A DNA stretch of 64,000 nt, from assembly GCF_001513965.1 (NCBI RefSeq), contig NZ_KQ948027.1, positions 172,523 to 236,522 of the forward strand, given 5' to 3'. Of the stretch, positions 25,902 to 33,865 are shown piece after piece. The notes below the pieces were generated by a model. It was given only the letters and a program-made list of their open reading frames with translations, was not told the origin of the DNA and did not search any database. A program made the translations under genes and the position numbers. This stretch comes from Streptomyces cellostaticus. GTDB taxonomy: Bacteria > Actinomycetota > Actinomycetes > Streptomycetales > Streptomycetaceae. The first letter of the stretch is position 1. The number at the start of each line of letters is the position of its first letter.

Positions 25902-26411
25902 GTGCCGAAGCCTCTCAGCCTTCCCTTCGACCCCATCGCCCGTGCCGACGAGCTCTGGAAGCAGCGCTGGGGAAACGTGCCCTCGATGGCCGCGATCACC
26001 TCGATCATGCGGGCGCAGCAGATCCTGTTGGCCGAGGTCGACGCGGTGGTCAAGCCGTACGGCCTGACCTTCGCGCGCTACGAGGCGCTGGTGCTGCTCA
26101 CCTTCTCCAAGGCCGGCGAGCTGCCGATGTCCAAGATCGGCGAGCGGCTGATGGTGCACCCCACGTCCGTGACGAACACCGTCGACCGGCTGGTGAAGTC
26201 CGGCCTGGTGGCCAAGCGCCCCAACCCCAACGACGGCCGCGGCACCCTCGCCGTCATCACCGACAAGGGCCGCGAGGTGGTCGACGCGGCCACCCGCGAC
26301 CTGATGGCGATGGACTTCGGCCTCGGGGTCTACGACGCCGAGGAGTGCGCGGAGATCTTCGCGATGCTGCGCCCACTGCGGATCTCGGCACACGATTTCG
26401 ACGAGGAGTGA
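25902..26411 (+). CDS. MarR family regulator
   Basis: The 169-residue protein has the MarR wHTH core (LTFARYEALVLLTFSKAGELPMSKIGERLMVHPTSVTNTVDRLVKSGLVAKRPNPNDGRGTLAVIT). It starts at GTG 25902, only 11 nt after the MFS stop. Downstream, in the same direction, are a DUF3817 membrane protein and icmA. A regulator of acyl-CoA metabolism is possible given the palindrome directly before icmA, but the target is not established here. Confidence 0.86.
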   Translation: MPKPLSLPFDPIARADELWKQRWGNVPSMAAITSIMRAQQILLAEVDAVVKPYGLTFARYEALVLLTFSKAGELPMSKIGERLMVHPTSVTNTVDRLVKSGLVAKRPNPNDGRGTLAVITDKGREVVDAATRDLMAMDFGLGVYDAEECAEIFAMLRPLRISAHDFDEE

Positions 26412-26454
26412 CCCGGGGCAAGATCTCCCGGAACGGGTGGTTACGCTCGACGGC

Positions 26455-26793
26455 ATGAAGAAGAGCGTGCTGACCCGCTACCGCGTCATGGCCTACACCA
26501 CCGGTGTGCTGCTGGTCCTGCTGACCCTGGGCGTGATCGCCAAGTACGGGATTCACCTCGACGGAGCGGACAAGTTCACCACTTTCGTCGGTATTGCGCA
26601 CGGCTGGCTGTACGTCGTCTACCTGGTCTTCGCCTTCGACCTGGGCTCCAAGGCGAAGTGGCCGGTCGGCAAGCAGTTGTGGGTGTTGCTCGCAGGAACG
26701 ATTCCGACGGCTGCGTTCTTCGTCGAGCGCAAGGTCAGCCGGGAGCTGGAGGCCAGGGCCGCCGAGCGGGCCCCGGCCGTCGCCAAGGCATAG
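26455..26793 (+). CDS. DUF3817 integral membrane protein
   Basis: The 112-residue protein starts MKKSVLTRYRVMAYTTGVLLVLLTLGVIAKYG, with three hydrophobic segments and the family motif HGWLYVVYLVFAFDLGSKAKWP. It is a paralogue of the protein at 20676. It sits 43 nt downstream of the MarR gene and is probably co-transcribed with it. Function unknown. Confidence 0.83.
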   Translation: MKKSVLTRYRVMAYTTGVLLVLLTLGVIAKYGIHLDGADKFTTFVGIAHGWLYVVYLVFAFDLGSKAKWPVGKQLWVLLAGTIPTAAFFVERKVSRELEARAAERAPAVAKA

Positions 26794-26836
26794 GTTCCAC
26801 CGCCGTACGGCACTCGTACGGCGGTTGCCCATCGAC

Positions 26837-26860
26837 ATTTACTAGGACGTCCAAGTAAAT
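26837..26860. promoter_or_regulatory. 24-bp near-perfect palindrome immediately upstream of icmA
   Basis: The arms ATTTACTAGGAC and GTCCAAGTAAAT differ from perfect symmetry at one base pair. The element ends 8 bp before the icmA ATG, where no Shine-Dalgarno sequence is visible. A dimeric TetR- or MarR-type repressor here would cover the start region. Candidate regulators nearby are the MarR at 25902 and the TetR at 28691. Confidence 0.65.
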
Positions 26861-26868
26861 TTGATGGC

Positions 26869-28569
26869 ATGGACGCTCACGCCATCGAGGAGGGCCGCCG
26901 ACGCTGGCAGGCCCGATACGACGCCGCGCGCAAGCGCGACGCAGACTTCACCACGCTCTCCGGTGATCCCGTGGAGCCGGTGTACGGGCCCCGACCGGGG
27001 GATACGTACGAGGGATTCGAGCGGATCGGCTGGCCCGGGGAGTACCCCTTCACGCGCGGGCTCTATCCGACCGGCTACCGCGGGCGTACCTGGACGATCC
27101 GGCAGTTCGCCGGGTTCGGCAACGCCGAGCAGACCAACGAGCGGTACAAGATGATCCTCGCCGCGGGCGGCGGGGGTCTGTCCGTGGCCTTCGACATGCC
27201 GACGCTCATGGGGCGGGACTCGGATGATCCGCGCTCGCTCGGCGAAGTCGGGCACTGCGGGGTGGCCATCGACTCCGCCGCCGACATGGAGGTCCTGTTC
27301 AAGGACATCCCGCTCGGGGACGTCACGACGTCGATGACGATCAGCGGGCCCGCCGTTCCCGTCTTCTGCATGTATCTCGTCGCCGCCGAGCGGCAGGGTG
27401 TGGATCCGGGGGTGCTCAACGGGACCCTCCAGACCGACATCTTCAAGGAGTACATCGCCCAGAAGGAGTGGCTCTTCCAGCCCGAGCCGCACCTGCGCCT
27501 CATCGGCGACCTCATGGAGCACTGCGCGGCCGGCATCCCTGCTTACAAGCCGTTGTCCGTCTCCGGCTACCACATCCGGGAGGCGGGATCGACGGCCGCG
27601 CAGGAGCTGGCGTACACGCTCGCGGACGGGTTCGGGTACGTCGAGCTGGGGCTCTCACGTGGGCTGGACGTGGACGTGTTCGCGCCCGGCCTGTCCTTCT
27701 TCTTCGACGCTCACGTCGACTTCTTCGAGGAGATCGCCAAGTTCCGTGCGGCGCGGCGCATCTGGGCCCGCTGGATGCGGGACGTCTACGGCGCGAAGAG
27801 CGAGAAGGCGCAGTGGCTGCGGTTCCACACGCAGACCGCGGGTGTGTCGCTGACCGCGCAGCAGCCGTACAACAACGTGGTGCGTACGGCCGTGGAGGCG
27901 CTGGCCGCGGTGCTCGGCGGGACCAACTCGCTGCACACCAACGCCCTGGACGAGACCCTCGCGCTGCCGAGTGAGCAGGCGGCGGAGATCGCGCTGCGCA
28001 CGCAGCAGGTGCTGATGGAGGAGACCGGGGTCGCCGGCGTGGCGGATCCGCTGGGCGGTTCGTGGTACGTCGAGCAGCTGACGGACCGGATCGAGGCGGA
28101 CGCGGAGAAGATCTTCGAGCAGATCAAGGAGCGGGGGCTCAGGGCGCACCCCGACGGGCGGCACCCGATCGGACCGGTCACCTCCGGGATCCTGCGCGGG
28201 ATCGAGGACGGGTGGTTCACCGGGGAGATCGCGGAGTCGGCCTTCCGGTACCAGCAGTCTTTGGAGAAGGGTGAGAAGAGGGTGGTGGGCGTCAACGTCC
28301 ACACCGGGTCGGTCACCGGGGATCTGGAGATCCTGCGGGTCAGCCATGAAGTGGAGCGGGAGCAGGTCCGGGTGCTCGCCGAGCGGAAGGCGGCGCGTGA
28401 CGAGGCTGCGGTGCGCTCCGCGCTGGACAGGATGCTGGCCGCTGCGCGGGACGGCTCCAACATGATCGAGCCGATGCTGGAGGCTGTGCGGGCCGAGGCG
28501 ACGCTGGGCGAGATCTGTGGAGTGCTGCGGGACGAGTGGGGGGTGTACACGGAGCCTGCGGGGTTCTAG
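26869..28569 (+). CDS. icmA: Isobutyryl-CoA mutase large subunit IcmA
   Basis: The 566-residue TIM-barrel subunit of an adenosylcobalamin mutase interconverts isobutyryl-CoA and n-butyryl-CoA, linking valine breakdown to butyrate and ethylmalonyl-CoA supply. It has no B12-binding domain of its own, as expected for IcmA. Residues separating isobutyryl- from methylmalonyl-CoA mutase are visible: Phe80 in TIRQFAGFGNAEQTN and Gln198 in FKEYIAQKEW, where methylmalonyl mutase has Tyr and Arg. The small B12-binding partner IcmB is not in the window. Regulation probably acts through the palindrome overlapping its 5' flank. Confidence 0.93.
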   Translation: MDAHAIEEGRRRWQARYDAARKRDADFTTLSGDPVEPVYGPRPGDTYEGFERIGWPGEYPFTRGLYPTGYRGRTWTIRQFAGFGNAEQTNERYKMILAAGGGGLSVAFDMPTLMGRDSDDPRSLGEVGHCGVAIDSAADMEVLFKDIPLGDVTTSMTISGPAVPVFCMYLVAAERQGVDPGVLNGTLQTDIFKEYIAQKEWLFQPEPHLRLIGDLMEHCAAGIPAYKPLSVSGYHIREAGSTAAQELAYTLADGFGYVELGLSRGLDVDVFAPGLSFFFDAHVDFFEEIAKFRAARRIWARWMRDVYGAKSEKAQWLRFHTQTAGVSLTAQQPYNNVVRTAVEALAAVLGGTNSLHTNALDETLALPSEQAAEIALRTQQVLMEETGVAGVADPLGGSWYVEQLTDRIEADAEKIFEQIKERGLRAHPDGRHPIGPVTSGILRGIEDGWFTGEIAESAFRYQQSLEKGEKRVVGVNVHTGSVTGDLEILRVSHEVEREQVRVLAERKAARDEAAVRSALDRMLAAARDGSNMIEPMLEAVRAEATLGEICGVLRDEWGVYTEPAGF

Positions 28570-28690
28570 GCGCCGTTGGCAGGGGCGGACCTCCCAGGAG
28601 CTCCGCCCCCTGGACCCCCGGCCTGTGCCCCCCCTCCCCCACGCTCGGCTGCGCTCGCGCGGGGGGACCCCCATCCCGACTCGGTGGGCT

Positions 28691-29305
28691 CTACGGCGAT
28701 GTCAGGCCCGTCAGCAGCACCCTGGTGAAGCTCCGTACCCACTCCTCGTCCGCCGGCTTGCCGCTCACCAGGGTGCGGTGGACCACCGCTCCCGCGACCA
28801 TGTCGAAGATCAGGTCCCCCGTGCGGGCGGACTCCGCGGGGTCGGGTTCCGGCGGGAGTTCGCCGCGGCGCTGGGCCCGTGCGCGGCCCAACAGGACCAG
28901 GCGCATCTGGCGCTCCACGATCGACGCGCGGATGCGCTCGCGCAGCGCGTCGTCCCGGGTCGACTCCGCGACCACGGCCATCAGGCCGCTGCGGGCCTCC
29001 GGGCGGTCCAGGATCGCCGCGAACTGCAGGACCACACCCTCGATGTCGGCGGCCAGGCTGCCGCGGTCGGGCAGTTCCAGCTCGTCGAAGAGTTCGGCGA
29101 CCGCGTCCACCACCAGCTCGTGCTTGCCGGCCCAGCGGCGGTAGAGCGTCGTCTTTGCAACCCCCGCCCGTGTCGCCACGTCTCCCAGCGTGAGCCTGGA
29201 CCAGCCCAGCTCCACCAGCGCCTGGCGCGTGGCCGCCAGGATCGCGGCGTCCGCGGCCGCGCTGCGCGGGCGTCCGGTACGGCTGGCGGGGGTGCGGCTC
29301 TGCAT
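28691..29305 (-). CDS. TetR/AcrR family regulator
   Basis: The ~204-residue regulator starts MQSRTPASRTGRPRSAAADAAILAATRQALVELGW, with HTH LTLGDVATRAGVAKTTLYRRWAGKHELV. The RRWAGK motif and a C-terminal domain with DLIFDMVAGAVVHRTLVSG are typical of the AcrR-type C-terminal family. It is convergent with icmA; the 120-bp gap between them is C-rich low-complexity sequence without another gene. It diverges from the thioredoxin-like gene 207 bp away. Target and ligand unknown. Confidence 0.87.
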   Translation of the reverse strand: MQSRTPASRTGRPRSAAADAAILAATRQALVELGWSRLTLGDVATRAGVAKTTLYRRWAGKHELVVDAVAELFDELELPDRGSLAADIEGVVLQFAAILDRPEARSGLMAVVAESTRDDALRERIRASIVERQMRLVLLGRARAQRRGELPPEPDPAESARTGDLIFDMVAGAVVHRTLVSGKPADEEWVRSFTRVLLTGLTSP

Positions 29306-29512
29306 CCCATGACCATAAACCGGCCGTTCCTGTGGCGTCGTGAGGGAGATCACCGGGGTGTGGTGTCGCGGGGACCCCGCATGGCATTACGCTACGGGTC
29401 GTAGCGAAAGCTCGCGAGGGACGTACGCGAGCGACGACCACCGGCGTGGGGTGGGGACCCGGCGCCATCCACGCTTTTTCCTTCATGCGCGGGATCGGGG
29501 GAGGATAGACGC

Positions 29513-30484
29513 ATGCAGCCACGGAACATGTCCATGAGCGGCGTCGTCGACCTCGCCGCGGTGAAGGCGGCCCAGGACGCCAAGGCCAAGGCCGAGCAGA
29601 CGCGCGCCGAAACCGCCCGGCAGGGCGGGGCGGGGGCCGTCTCCCCGGCCGATCTCGTCATCGACGTCGATGAGGCGGGATTCGAGCGCGATGTCCTGCA
29701 GCGCTCCGCCGAAGTGCCCGTCGTCATCGACTTCTGGGCCGAGTGGTGTCAGCCCTGCAAGCAGCTGAGCCCGGTCCTGGAGCGGCTGGCCGTCGAGTAC
29801 AACGGGCGCTTCCTGCTCGCCAAGATCGACGTCGACGCCAACCAGATGTTGATGCAGCAGTTCGGGGTGCAGGGGATCCCGGCTGTCTTCGCCGTTGTCG
29901 CCGGGCAGGCGCTGCCGCTCTTCCAGGGGGCCGCCGGCGAACAGCAGATCCGGCAGACCCTGGACCAGCTGGTGCAGGTCGCCGAGGAGCGTTTCGGTCT
30001 GACCGGCCTGACCGTCGACCCGGACGCGCAGCCGGGCGGCGACGTGCAGGAGGCGGTGCCGGCCGGACCGTACGACGCCCTGCTGGAGGCCGCCGTCCAG
30101 GCGCTGGACGCGGGAGACCTGGGCGGTGCCGTCCAGGCGTACCAGAACGTGCTGAGTGACGACCCGGCCAACACGGAGGCCAAGCTGGGTCTCGCGCAGG
30201 CGGAGTTGCTCCAGCGGGTGCAGGGCGCGGACCCGCAGCAGGTGCGCAAGGAGGCGGCCGAGAAGCCGGCCGACGTCGACGCGCAGATCGCCGCCGCCGA
30301 CCTCGACCTGGTGGGCGGTCATGTCGAGGACGCCTTCGGGCGGCTCATCGAGACCGTGCAGCGCACGGCGGGTGACGACCGGGACACGGTGCGGCGCCGG
30401 CTGCTGGAGCTGTTCGAGGTCGTGGGCCCCGAGGATCCGCGGGTGGTTGGGGCGCGCCGGGCGCTGGCGCGGGCGTTGTTCTGA
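29513..30484 (+). CDS. Thioredoxin-fold/TPR protein, CnoX (YbbN)-like co-chaperedoxin
   Basis: The 323-residue protein has an N-terminal thioredoxin domain (residues ~50-160: VIDFWAEWCQPCKQLSPVLERLA, then the cis-proline region GVQGIPAVFAV). A TPR-like C-terminus follows (YDALLEAAVQALDAGDLGGAVQAYQNVL). This is the CnoX/YbbN layout, which shields clients from overoxidation and passes them to chaperones. The WCQPC motif keeps both cysteines, unlike E. coli YbbN, so redox activity is possible. A 620-bp gene-free region follows. Confidence 0.87.
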   Translation: MQPRNMSMSGVVDLAAVKAAQDAKAKAEQTRAETARQGGAGAVSPADLVIDVDEAGFERDVLQRSAEVPVVIDFWAEWCQPCKQLSPVLERLAVEYNGRFLLAKIDVDANQMLMQQFGVQGIPAVFAVVAGQALPLFQGAAGEQQIRQTLDQLVQVAEERFGLTGLTVDPDAQPGGDVQEAVPAGPYDALLEAAVQALDAGDLGGAVQAYQNVLSDDPANTEAKLGLAQAELLQRVQGADPQQVRKEAAEKPADVDAQIAAADLDLVGGHVEDAFGRLIETVQRTAGDDRDTVRRRLLELFEVVGPEDPRVVGARRALARALF

Positions 30485-30557
30485 CCAGTCGCTAAACGCC
30501 ACGGCTTGTGTTGCCGGGGTGAAAGATTTGCCGACGAGACGTCAGGGCGACTGCGCT

Positions 30558-30574
30558 TTACCAAATCTTGGTAA
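30558..30574. promoter_or_regulatory. 17-bp palindrome in the DUF6230 upstream region
   Basis: TTACCAAATCTTGGTAA has perfect 7-bp arms with a 3-nt spacer, in an AT-rich pocket of the 620-bp gap after the thioredoxin-like gene. An operator is the likeliest meaning. Confidence 0.5.
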
Positions 30575-30586
30575 TCGCGGTCGCTG

Positions 30587-30599
30587 TTACTCGGAGTAA
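30587..30599. promoter_or_regulatory. TTACT...AGTAA palindrome, copy 1
   Basis: TTACTCGGAGTAA is a perfect 6-bp inverted repeat around one G. It shares the GTTACT...GAGTAA core with the element at 30714, suggesting two sites for one regulator. Confidence 0.5.
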
Positions 30600-30604
30600 A
30601 TCAG

Positions 30605-30644
30605 AGCCGTTGATCTGTCTGGTTTCGTCCAGGGATCAACGGCT
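30605..30644. terminator. Strong hairpin, probable terminator
   Basis: AGCCGTTGATC (30605-30615) pairs perfectly with GATCAACGGCT (30634-30644). An inner CTGG/CCAG stem closes a 6-nt loop, and TTT follows. It most likely ends transcription from the thioredoxin-like gene; leader structure is the alternative. Confidence 0.65.
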
Positions 30645-30713
30645 TTGCTCTGCCCCTGGACGCCACCGAGTGTGCTGCACCGAGACCGCTGGGTCGTTGT
30701 TCGGTTATCCGGC

Positions 30714-30731
30714 CGTTACTAGCGAGTAACG
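30714..30731. promoter_or_regulatory. TTACT...AGTAA palindrome, copy 2
   Basis: CGTTACTAGCGAGTAACG has perfect 7-bp arms and a 4-nt centre. It lies about 375 bp upstream of the DUF6230 gene and repeats the motif at 30587. Confidence 0.55.
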
Positions 30732-30839
30732 AACCCCCTTGTGTCCGGCGCGAGAATGCACCACGATCGGCGACGCTCGGTCCATTCCCGCACCCCGGCA
30801 ACCGGTCGGGTCACGGGAGACTCAGGGTCCCCACCGAGC

Positions 30840-30866
30840 AGAGCCGGCGGCAGTGGCGCCGGCTCT
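30840..30866 (+). terminator. Leader hairpin (attenuator or terminator) before DUF6230 operon
   Basis: AGAGCCGGCG (30840-30849) pairs perfectly with CGCCGGCTCT (30857-30866) around a 7-nt loop. A second perfect palindrome, CTTCGCCGTACGGCGAAG (30880-30897), follows 13 nt later. If a promoter near 30700 drives the operon, both would lie in a leader of ~370 nt. No known riboswitch class was recognised. The rest of 30485-31105 shows no gene. Confidence 0.45.
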
Positions 30867-31105
30867 AGGGCAGGGGGGTCTTCGCCGTACGGCGAAGCCT
30901 GTCCAGAAGGTTGTGCGTGATGCGTGTCAGGCGCGACCAGTGGTTGTCGCTCGGGGGTGATCGCCGGTGATTCGGGCGCGGTTCGTGCCTCCGAGTGCAG
31001 GCGCTCTCCTTCCCGAGGACGTAGCACTTCTCCCATCCCTGCCTGGCTGAGCCGCCGACTGGGGCGAGTCCGGGCCAGGAGATGTACGTCCGAGAAGGAG
31101 GAAAT

Positions 31106-31759
31106 ATGGAGTCCCAGGTGCGTGGCGGGACCAGATGGAAGCGGTTCGCTGTGGTCATGGTGCCCAGCGTTGCCGCCACGGCGTGTATAGGTGTGGCCCT
31201 CGCACAGGGCGCTCTCGCCGCTTCGTTCAGTGTTTCGGGTCAGTCGTTCAAGGTGACGGCGCAGACGCTCCACGGCGAGGGCTTCTCGCAGTACGGGGCG
31301 ATCGACCAGGGCTACACCATGTCCGGCGGCAAGGCGCTTCACCCTGTCGCGGTCTCGGCCTTCAAGTCGGCCCGGATCCAGAAGATGTGCCAGTCGGTCG
31401 TCACCCCGGACATCCCGATCCTCGGGGATGTCACGCTGCGGCTGGAGGCGGGTGACAGCTCCGACCAGGACAAGCAGGTCCACGCCGACAACCTGTACAT
31501 CGACGTCGAGGACCTGCAGGCCGACGCCACCTTCCACAACATCGACATCGGTGTGGCCGCCAAGGACGCCAGCAAGGGTCCGGGCATGAAGGGCAACGGT
31601 GAGCAGGCCAACCCGTTCGGCTTCGCCCAGCAGGCGGACTCGGCGGACCTGAGCAATGTGAAGCAGACGGCGTGGGCGACCACCGCCGGAACCTTCAAGC
31701 TCAGCGGTCTGCACATGTCGCTGCACAAGGGCAGCGGCGCAGGAATCGAGTGCTACTAG
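31106..31759 (+). CDS. DUF6230 family secreted protein
   Basis: The 217-residue protein is preceded by a very strong ribosome site (AAGGAGGAAAT). A basic start (RGGTRWKRF) and hydrophobic segment (VVMVPSVAATACIGVALAQGALAA) look like a signal peptide or anchor. The exported part begins SFSVSGQSFKVTAQTLHGEGFSQYG and has two late cysteines (MCQSVV, IECY). The family is common in Streptomyces and often mislabelled cholesterol esterase; no esterase triad is visible. It is followed by DUF6114 and a third exported protein, suggesting one surface assembly. A hairpin at 31769 follows its stop. Confidence 0.8.
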   Translation: MESQVRGGTRWKRFAVVMVPSVAATACIGVALAQGALAASFSVSGQSFKVTAQTLHGEGFSQYGAIDQGYTMSGGKALHPVAVSAFKSARIQKMCQSVVTPDIPILGDVTLRLEAGDSSDQDKQVHADNLYIDVEDLQADATFHNIDIGVAAKDASKGPGMKGNGEQANPFGFAQQADSADLSNVKQTAWATTAGTFKLSGLHMSLHKGSGAGIECY

Positions 31760-31768
31760 TCACTCGCT

Positions 31769-31803
31769 GACGGGCGGGGGAGCCGGTGGCGCCCCCGCCC
31801 GTC
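31769..31803 (+). terminator. Intra-operon hairpin after the DUF6230 gene
   Basis: GACGGGCGGGGG (31769-31780) pairs perfectly with CCCCCGCCCGTC (31792-31803) around an 11-nt loop. It lies in the 117-nt gap before the DUF6114 gene. Partial termination or 3'-end protection would give more DUF6230 mRNA than downstream message. Confidence 0.6.
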
Positions 31804-31876
31804 CCCACTTCGGCCGCGTCTTCACGCGCGGCACACATCACCACCACAGCAACGCCGCACCAGGGAGCTGTTTTCG

Positions 31877-32434
31877 ATGAGCGCCGAGACCCCTGCCGCC
31901 GCATCCGGCCAGTTCACCCGCCGGAGGCAGCAGTTCCGCGCCTGGCGGGGCGACCGTCCGTTCTGGGCCGGTCTGTACGTCCTGCTCAGCGGCCTTCCGA
32001 TCATCTACTTCCCGTACTTCCACCTCCAGGTGGGTCACCTGACCCTGGCGATGGCGACCACAGCGGGAGCGGGATCCCTGATCATCGGCGTGCTGCTCAT
32101 CGTGCTGGGCATCAGCCTCTGGTTCCAGAAGCACGTACGCACGTTCGCGGGAGTCGCCGCGATCCTGCTGGCGCTGGTGTCCCTCCCCGTGTCCAACTTC
32201 GGCGGCTTCATCATGGGCTTCCTGCTCGCCCTCGTCGGCGGAGCGATGGCCGTGGCGTGGGTGCCGGGCGCGCCGCCGCAGCCGGAGCCGCCGGCCGGGC
32301 CCGGCCCGGGTGAGGGCGCCGCCCCCGAAGCCGCACCGCTGCCGCCGCAGGCCGCGGACGGGGTGAGCAAGTCGTACGACCTGTCAGGAACGAGCCCGGC
32401 CAACGAGGCGAACGGGAGGCACAGTGCCGGCTGA
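31877..32434 (+). CDS. DUF6114 membrane protein
   Basis: The 185-residue protein has four hydrophobic segments between residues ~30 and 125 (WAGLYVLLSGLPIIYFPYF, MATTAGAGSLIIGVLLIVLGI, FAGVAAILLALVSLPVSNFGGFIMGFLLALVGGAM). A Pro/Ala-rich cytoplasmic tail of ~60 residues follows. It matches the DUF6114 family found beside DUF6230 genes. Its last 11 nt overlap the next gene. A membrane platform for the two exported neighbours is inference. Confidence 0.8.
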   Translation: MSAETPAAASGQFTRRRQQFRAWRGDRPFWAGLYVLLSGLPIIYFPYFHLQVGHLTLAMATTAGAGSLIIGVLLIVLGISLWFQKHVRTFAGVAAILLALVSLPVSNFGGFIMGFLLALVGGAMAVAWVPGAPPQPEPPAGPGPGEGAAPEAAPLPPQAADGVSKSYDLSGTSPANEANGRHSAG

Positions 32435-33767
32435 CGAGGTGGCCTGCGGGACCGACGTGGACGGGTCCCGTATCAGAACCGGGCCACGCCACGCGGCACC
32501 CAAGAAGCCGCTGTTCACCAGGTTCCACATGCCGGCCGGCAAGGCGATAGCCTCCGTGGCGATGCCCACGGCGGTCCTCATGGGCATGGGCTTCACATCG
32601 AGCCTCGCCCTCGCCGACAACGGTGGCACGTCGACGTCCAACAGCCAGAAGGCCGCGGAGTACAAGGACTGCGTCAAGACGCTGGACGGCTCCAAGGACG
32701 CCTCGGCCTCGCCCTCGCCGTCCGCGAGCGAGTCCACCGGCACGCCCACGCCGACCCCCACGGCCTCGGCCGACGGCAAGGACGCCAAGGACACCACGAC
32801 GGATTCGGGCAAGACCTCTTCGCCGGATTCAGGTTCCGGCGACAAGGCCACGCCCAAGCCGACGCCGTCCTCCGGCTCGGGCTCCGGCTCGGGTTCGTCG
32901 GACTCCGGCAGCGGAGACACGGCCACGCCGACCCCGTCGGCGACCCAGAGCAGCGGTGGCGGCCTGCTGGACACCATCGGGACCACGATCGGTGACATCC
33001 TCACCGGCGGCAGCAAGGACTCCGGCACGTCCGCGAGTCCGACGCCGTCCGCGTCCCCGTCGTCCTCGTCGGGTACGTCGTCCTCCTCCGGCAAGGACGG
33101 ATCCACCGGCAAGGCCGGATCCTCCGACACCGTCAAGGACACCGTCACCAAGGCCGCCGAGAAGGCCACGGACACCGTGAAGGACACCACCGACACGGTT
33201 TCCAAGACCGCCGAGGACACCACCAAGACGGTCAAGGACACGGCCGGGTCGGCCACGCCCAGCCCCTCCGCGAGCTCCACGACGTCCGCGGCCGACTGTC
33301 CGGCCGCCACGGACGACGAGAGCGGTGTCGACAACAAGGTGCCGGTGGCGGACGACCCCTGGTACCTGAACGCCAGCTCGCTGACCCTGAAGGGCGCCGA
33401 TTACCAGGGCATCGTCGAGGTGAAGACGGCCGACGGCACCAAGAAGAAGGTGCTGAAGTACGTCATCTCCGGCGGGACCGACATAGGTGACCTGCACCAG
33501 ACGGTCAACGACAAGCAGTCCGGCAAGGTCTACCACGTGCAGGCGTCCAAGGGCTCGACGTCCACGATCCGCGACGGCGACACCGTGATGTACACCCAGA
33601 GCATCTCGGGCAACCTGTTCGGCCTGATCCCGGTGACGTTCAGCCCGGACAGCCCGCCCCCGCTCAACATCCCGCTGATCTACTTCACCCACGTGAAGGT
33701 GGTCCAGGCAGCCCAGTTCGGCGGATCGCTGCACGTGCCCGGCATGCACGTGTACACCACCGACTGA
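32424..33767 (+). CDS. Secreted Ser/Thr-rich linker protein with C-terminal beta-like domain
   Basis: The 447-residue protein starts at GTG 32424 behind GGGAGG. A long N-region with basic residues precedes a signal-like hydrophobic stretch (ASVAMPTAVLMGMGFTSSLALA, ~43-64). About 210 residues of Ser/Pro/Thr/Asp/Lys repeats follow (SPSPSASEST; TVKDTTDTVSKTAEDTTKTVKD). The C-terminal ~155 residues are ordered (DDPWYLNASSLTLKGADYQGIVEV... LHVPGMHVYTTD). The two cysteines, in YKDCVK and AADCPA, flank the linker. This looks like a wall-spanning stalk with a display domain. Co-transcribed with DUF6114 and DUF6230 genes; function unknown. Confidence 0.75.
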   Translation: MPADEVACGTDVDGSRIRTGPRHAAPKKPLFTRFHMPAGKAIASVAMPTAVLMGMGFTSSLALADNGGTSTSNSQKAAEYKDCVKTLDGSKDASASPSPSASESTGTPTPTPTASADGKDAKDTTTDSGKTSSPDSGSGDKATPKPTPSSGSGSGSGSSDSGSGDTATPTPSATQSSGGGLLDTIGTTIGDILTGGSKDSGTSASPTPSASPSSSSGTSSSSGKDGSTGKAGSSDTVKDTVTKAAEKATDTVKDTTDTVSKTAEDTTKTVKDTAGSATPSPSASSTTSAADCPAATDDESGVDNKVPVADDPWYLNASSLTLKGADYQGIVEVKTADGTKKKVLKYVISGGTDIGDLHQTVNDKQSGKVYHVQASKGSTSTIRDGDTVMYTQSISGNLFGLIPVTFSPDSPPPLNIPLIYFTHVKVVQAAQFGGSLHVPGMHVYTTD

Positions 33768-33802
33768 GCGGCCGCACAAGCCCGTTCGGGAGCCGCAACA
33801 GA

Positions 33803-33838
33803 CTGAGGGCGCCCCCTGGTTCCAGGGGGCGCCCTCAG
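33803..33838. terminator. Bidirectional terminator
   Basis: A perfect 17-bp stem, CTGAGGGCGCCCCCTGG with its complement, has a TT loop. It lies between the convergent DUF6230 operon and pyk, one of the strongest hairpins in the window. Confidence 0.85.
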
Positions 33839-33865
33839 CGCCGTACAAAGGCCTTGTGGGGCCGG

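Noticed and set aside
30730..31105. Possible riboswitch (SAM, c-di-AMP or cobalamin) in the DUF6230 leader
   Set aside because: Strong hairpins are present but I could not match the conserved core of any known class; kept only as an unassigned leader structure. A covariance-model search would decide.
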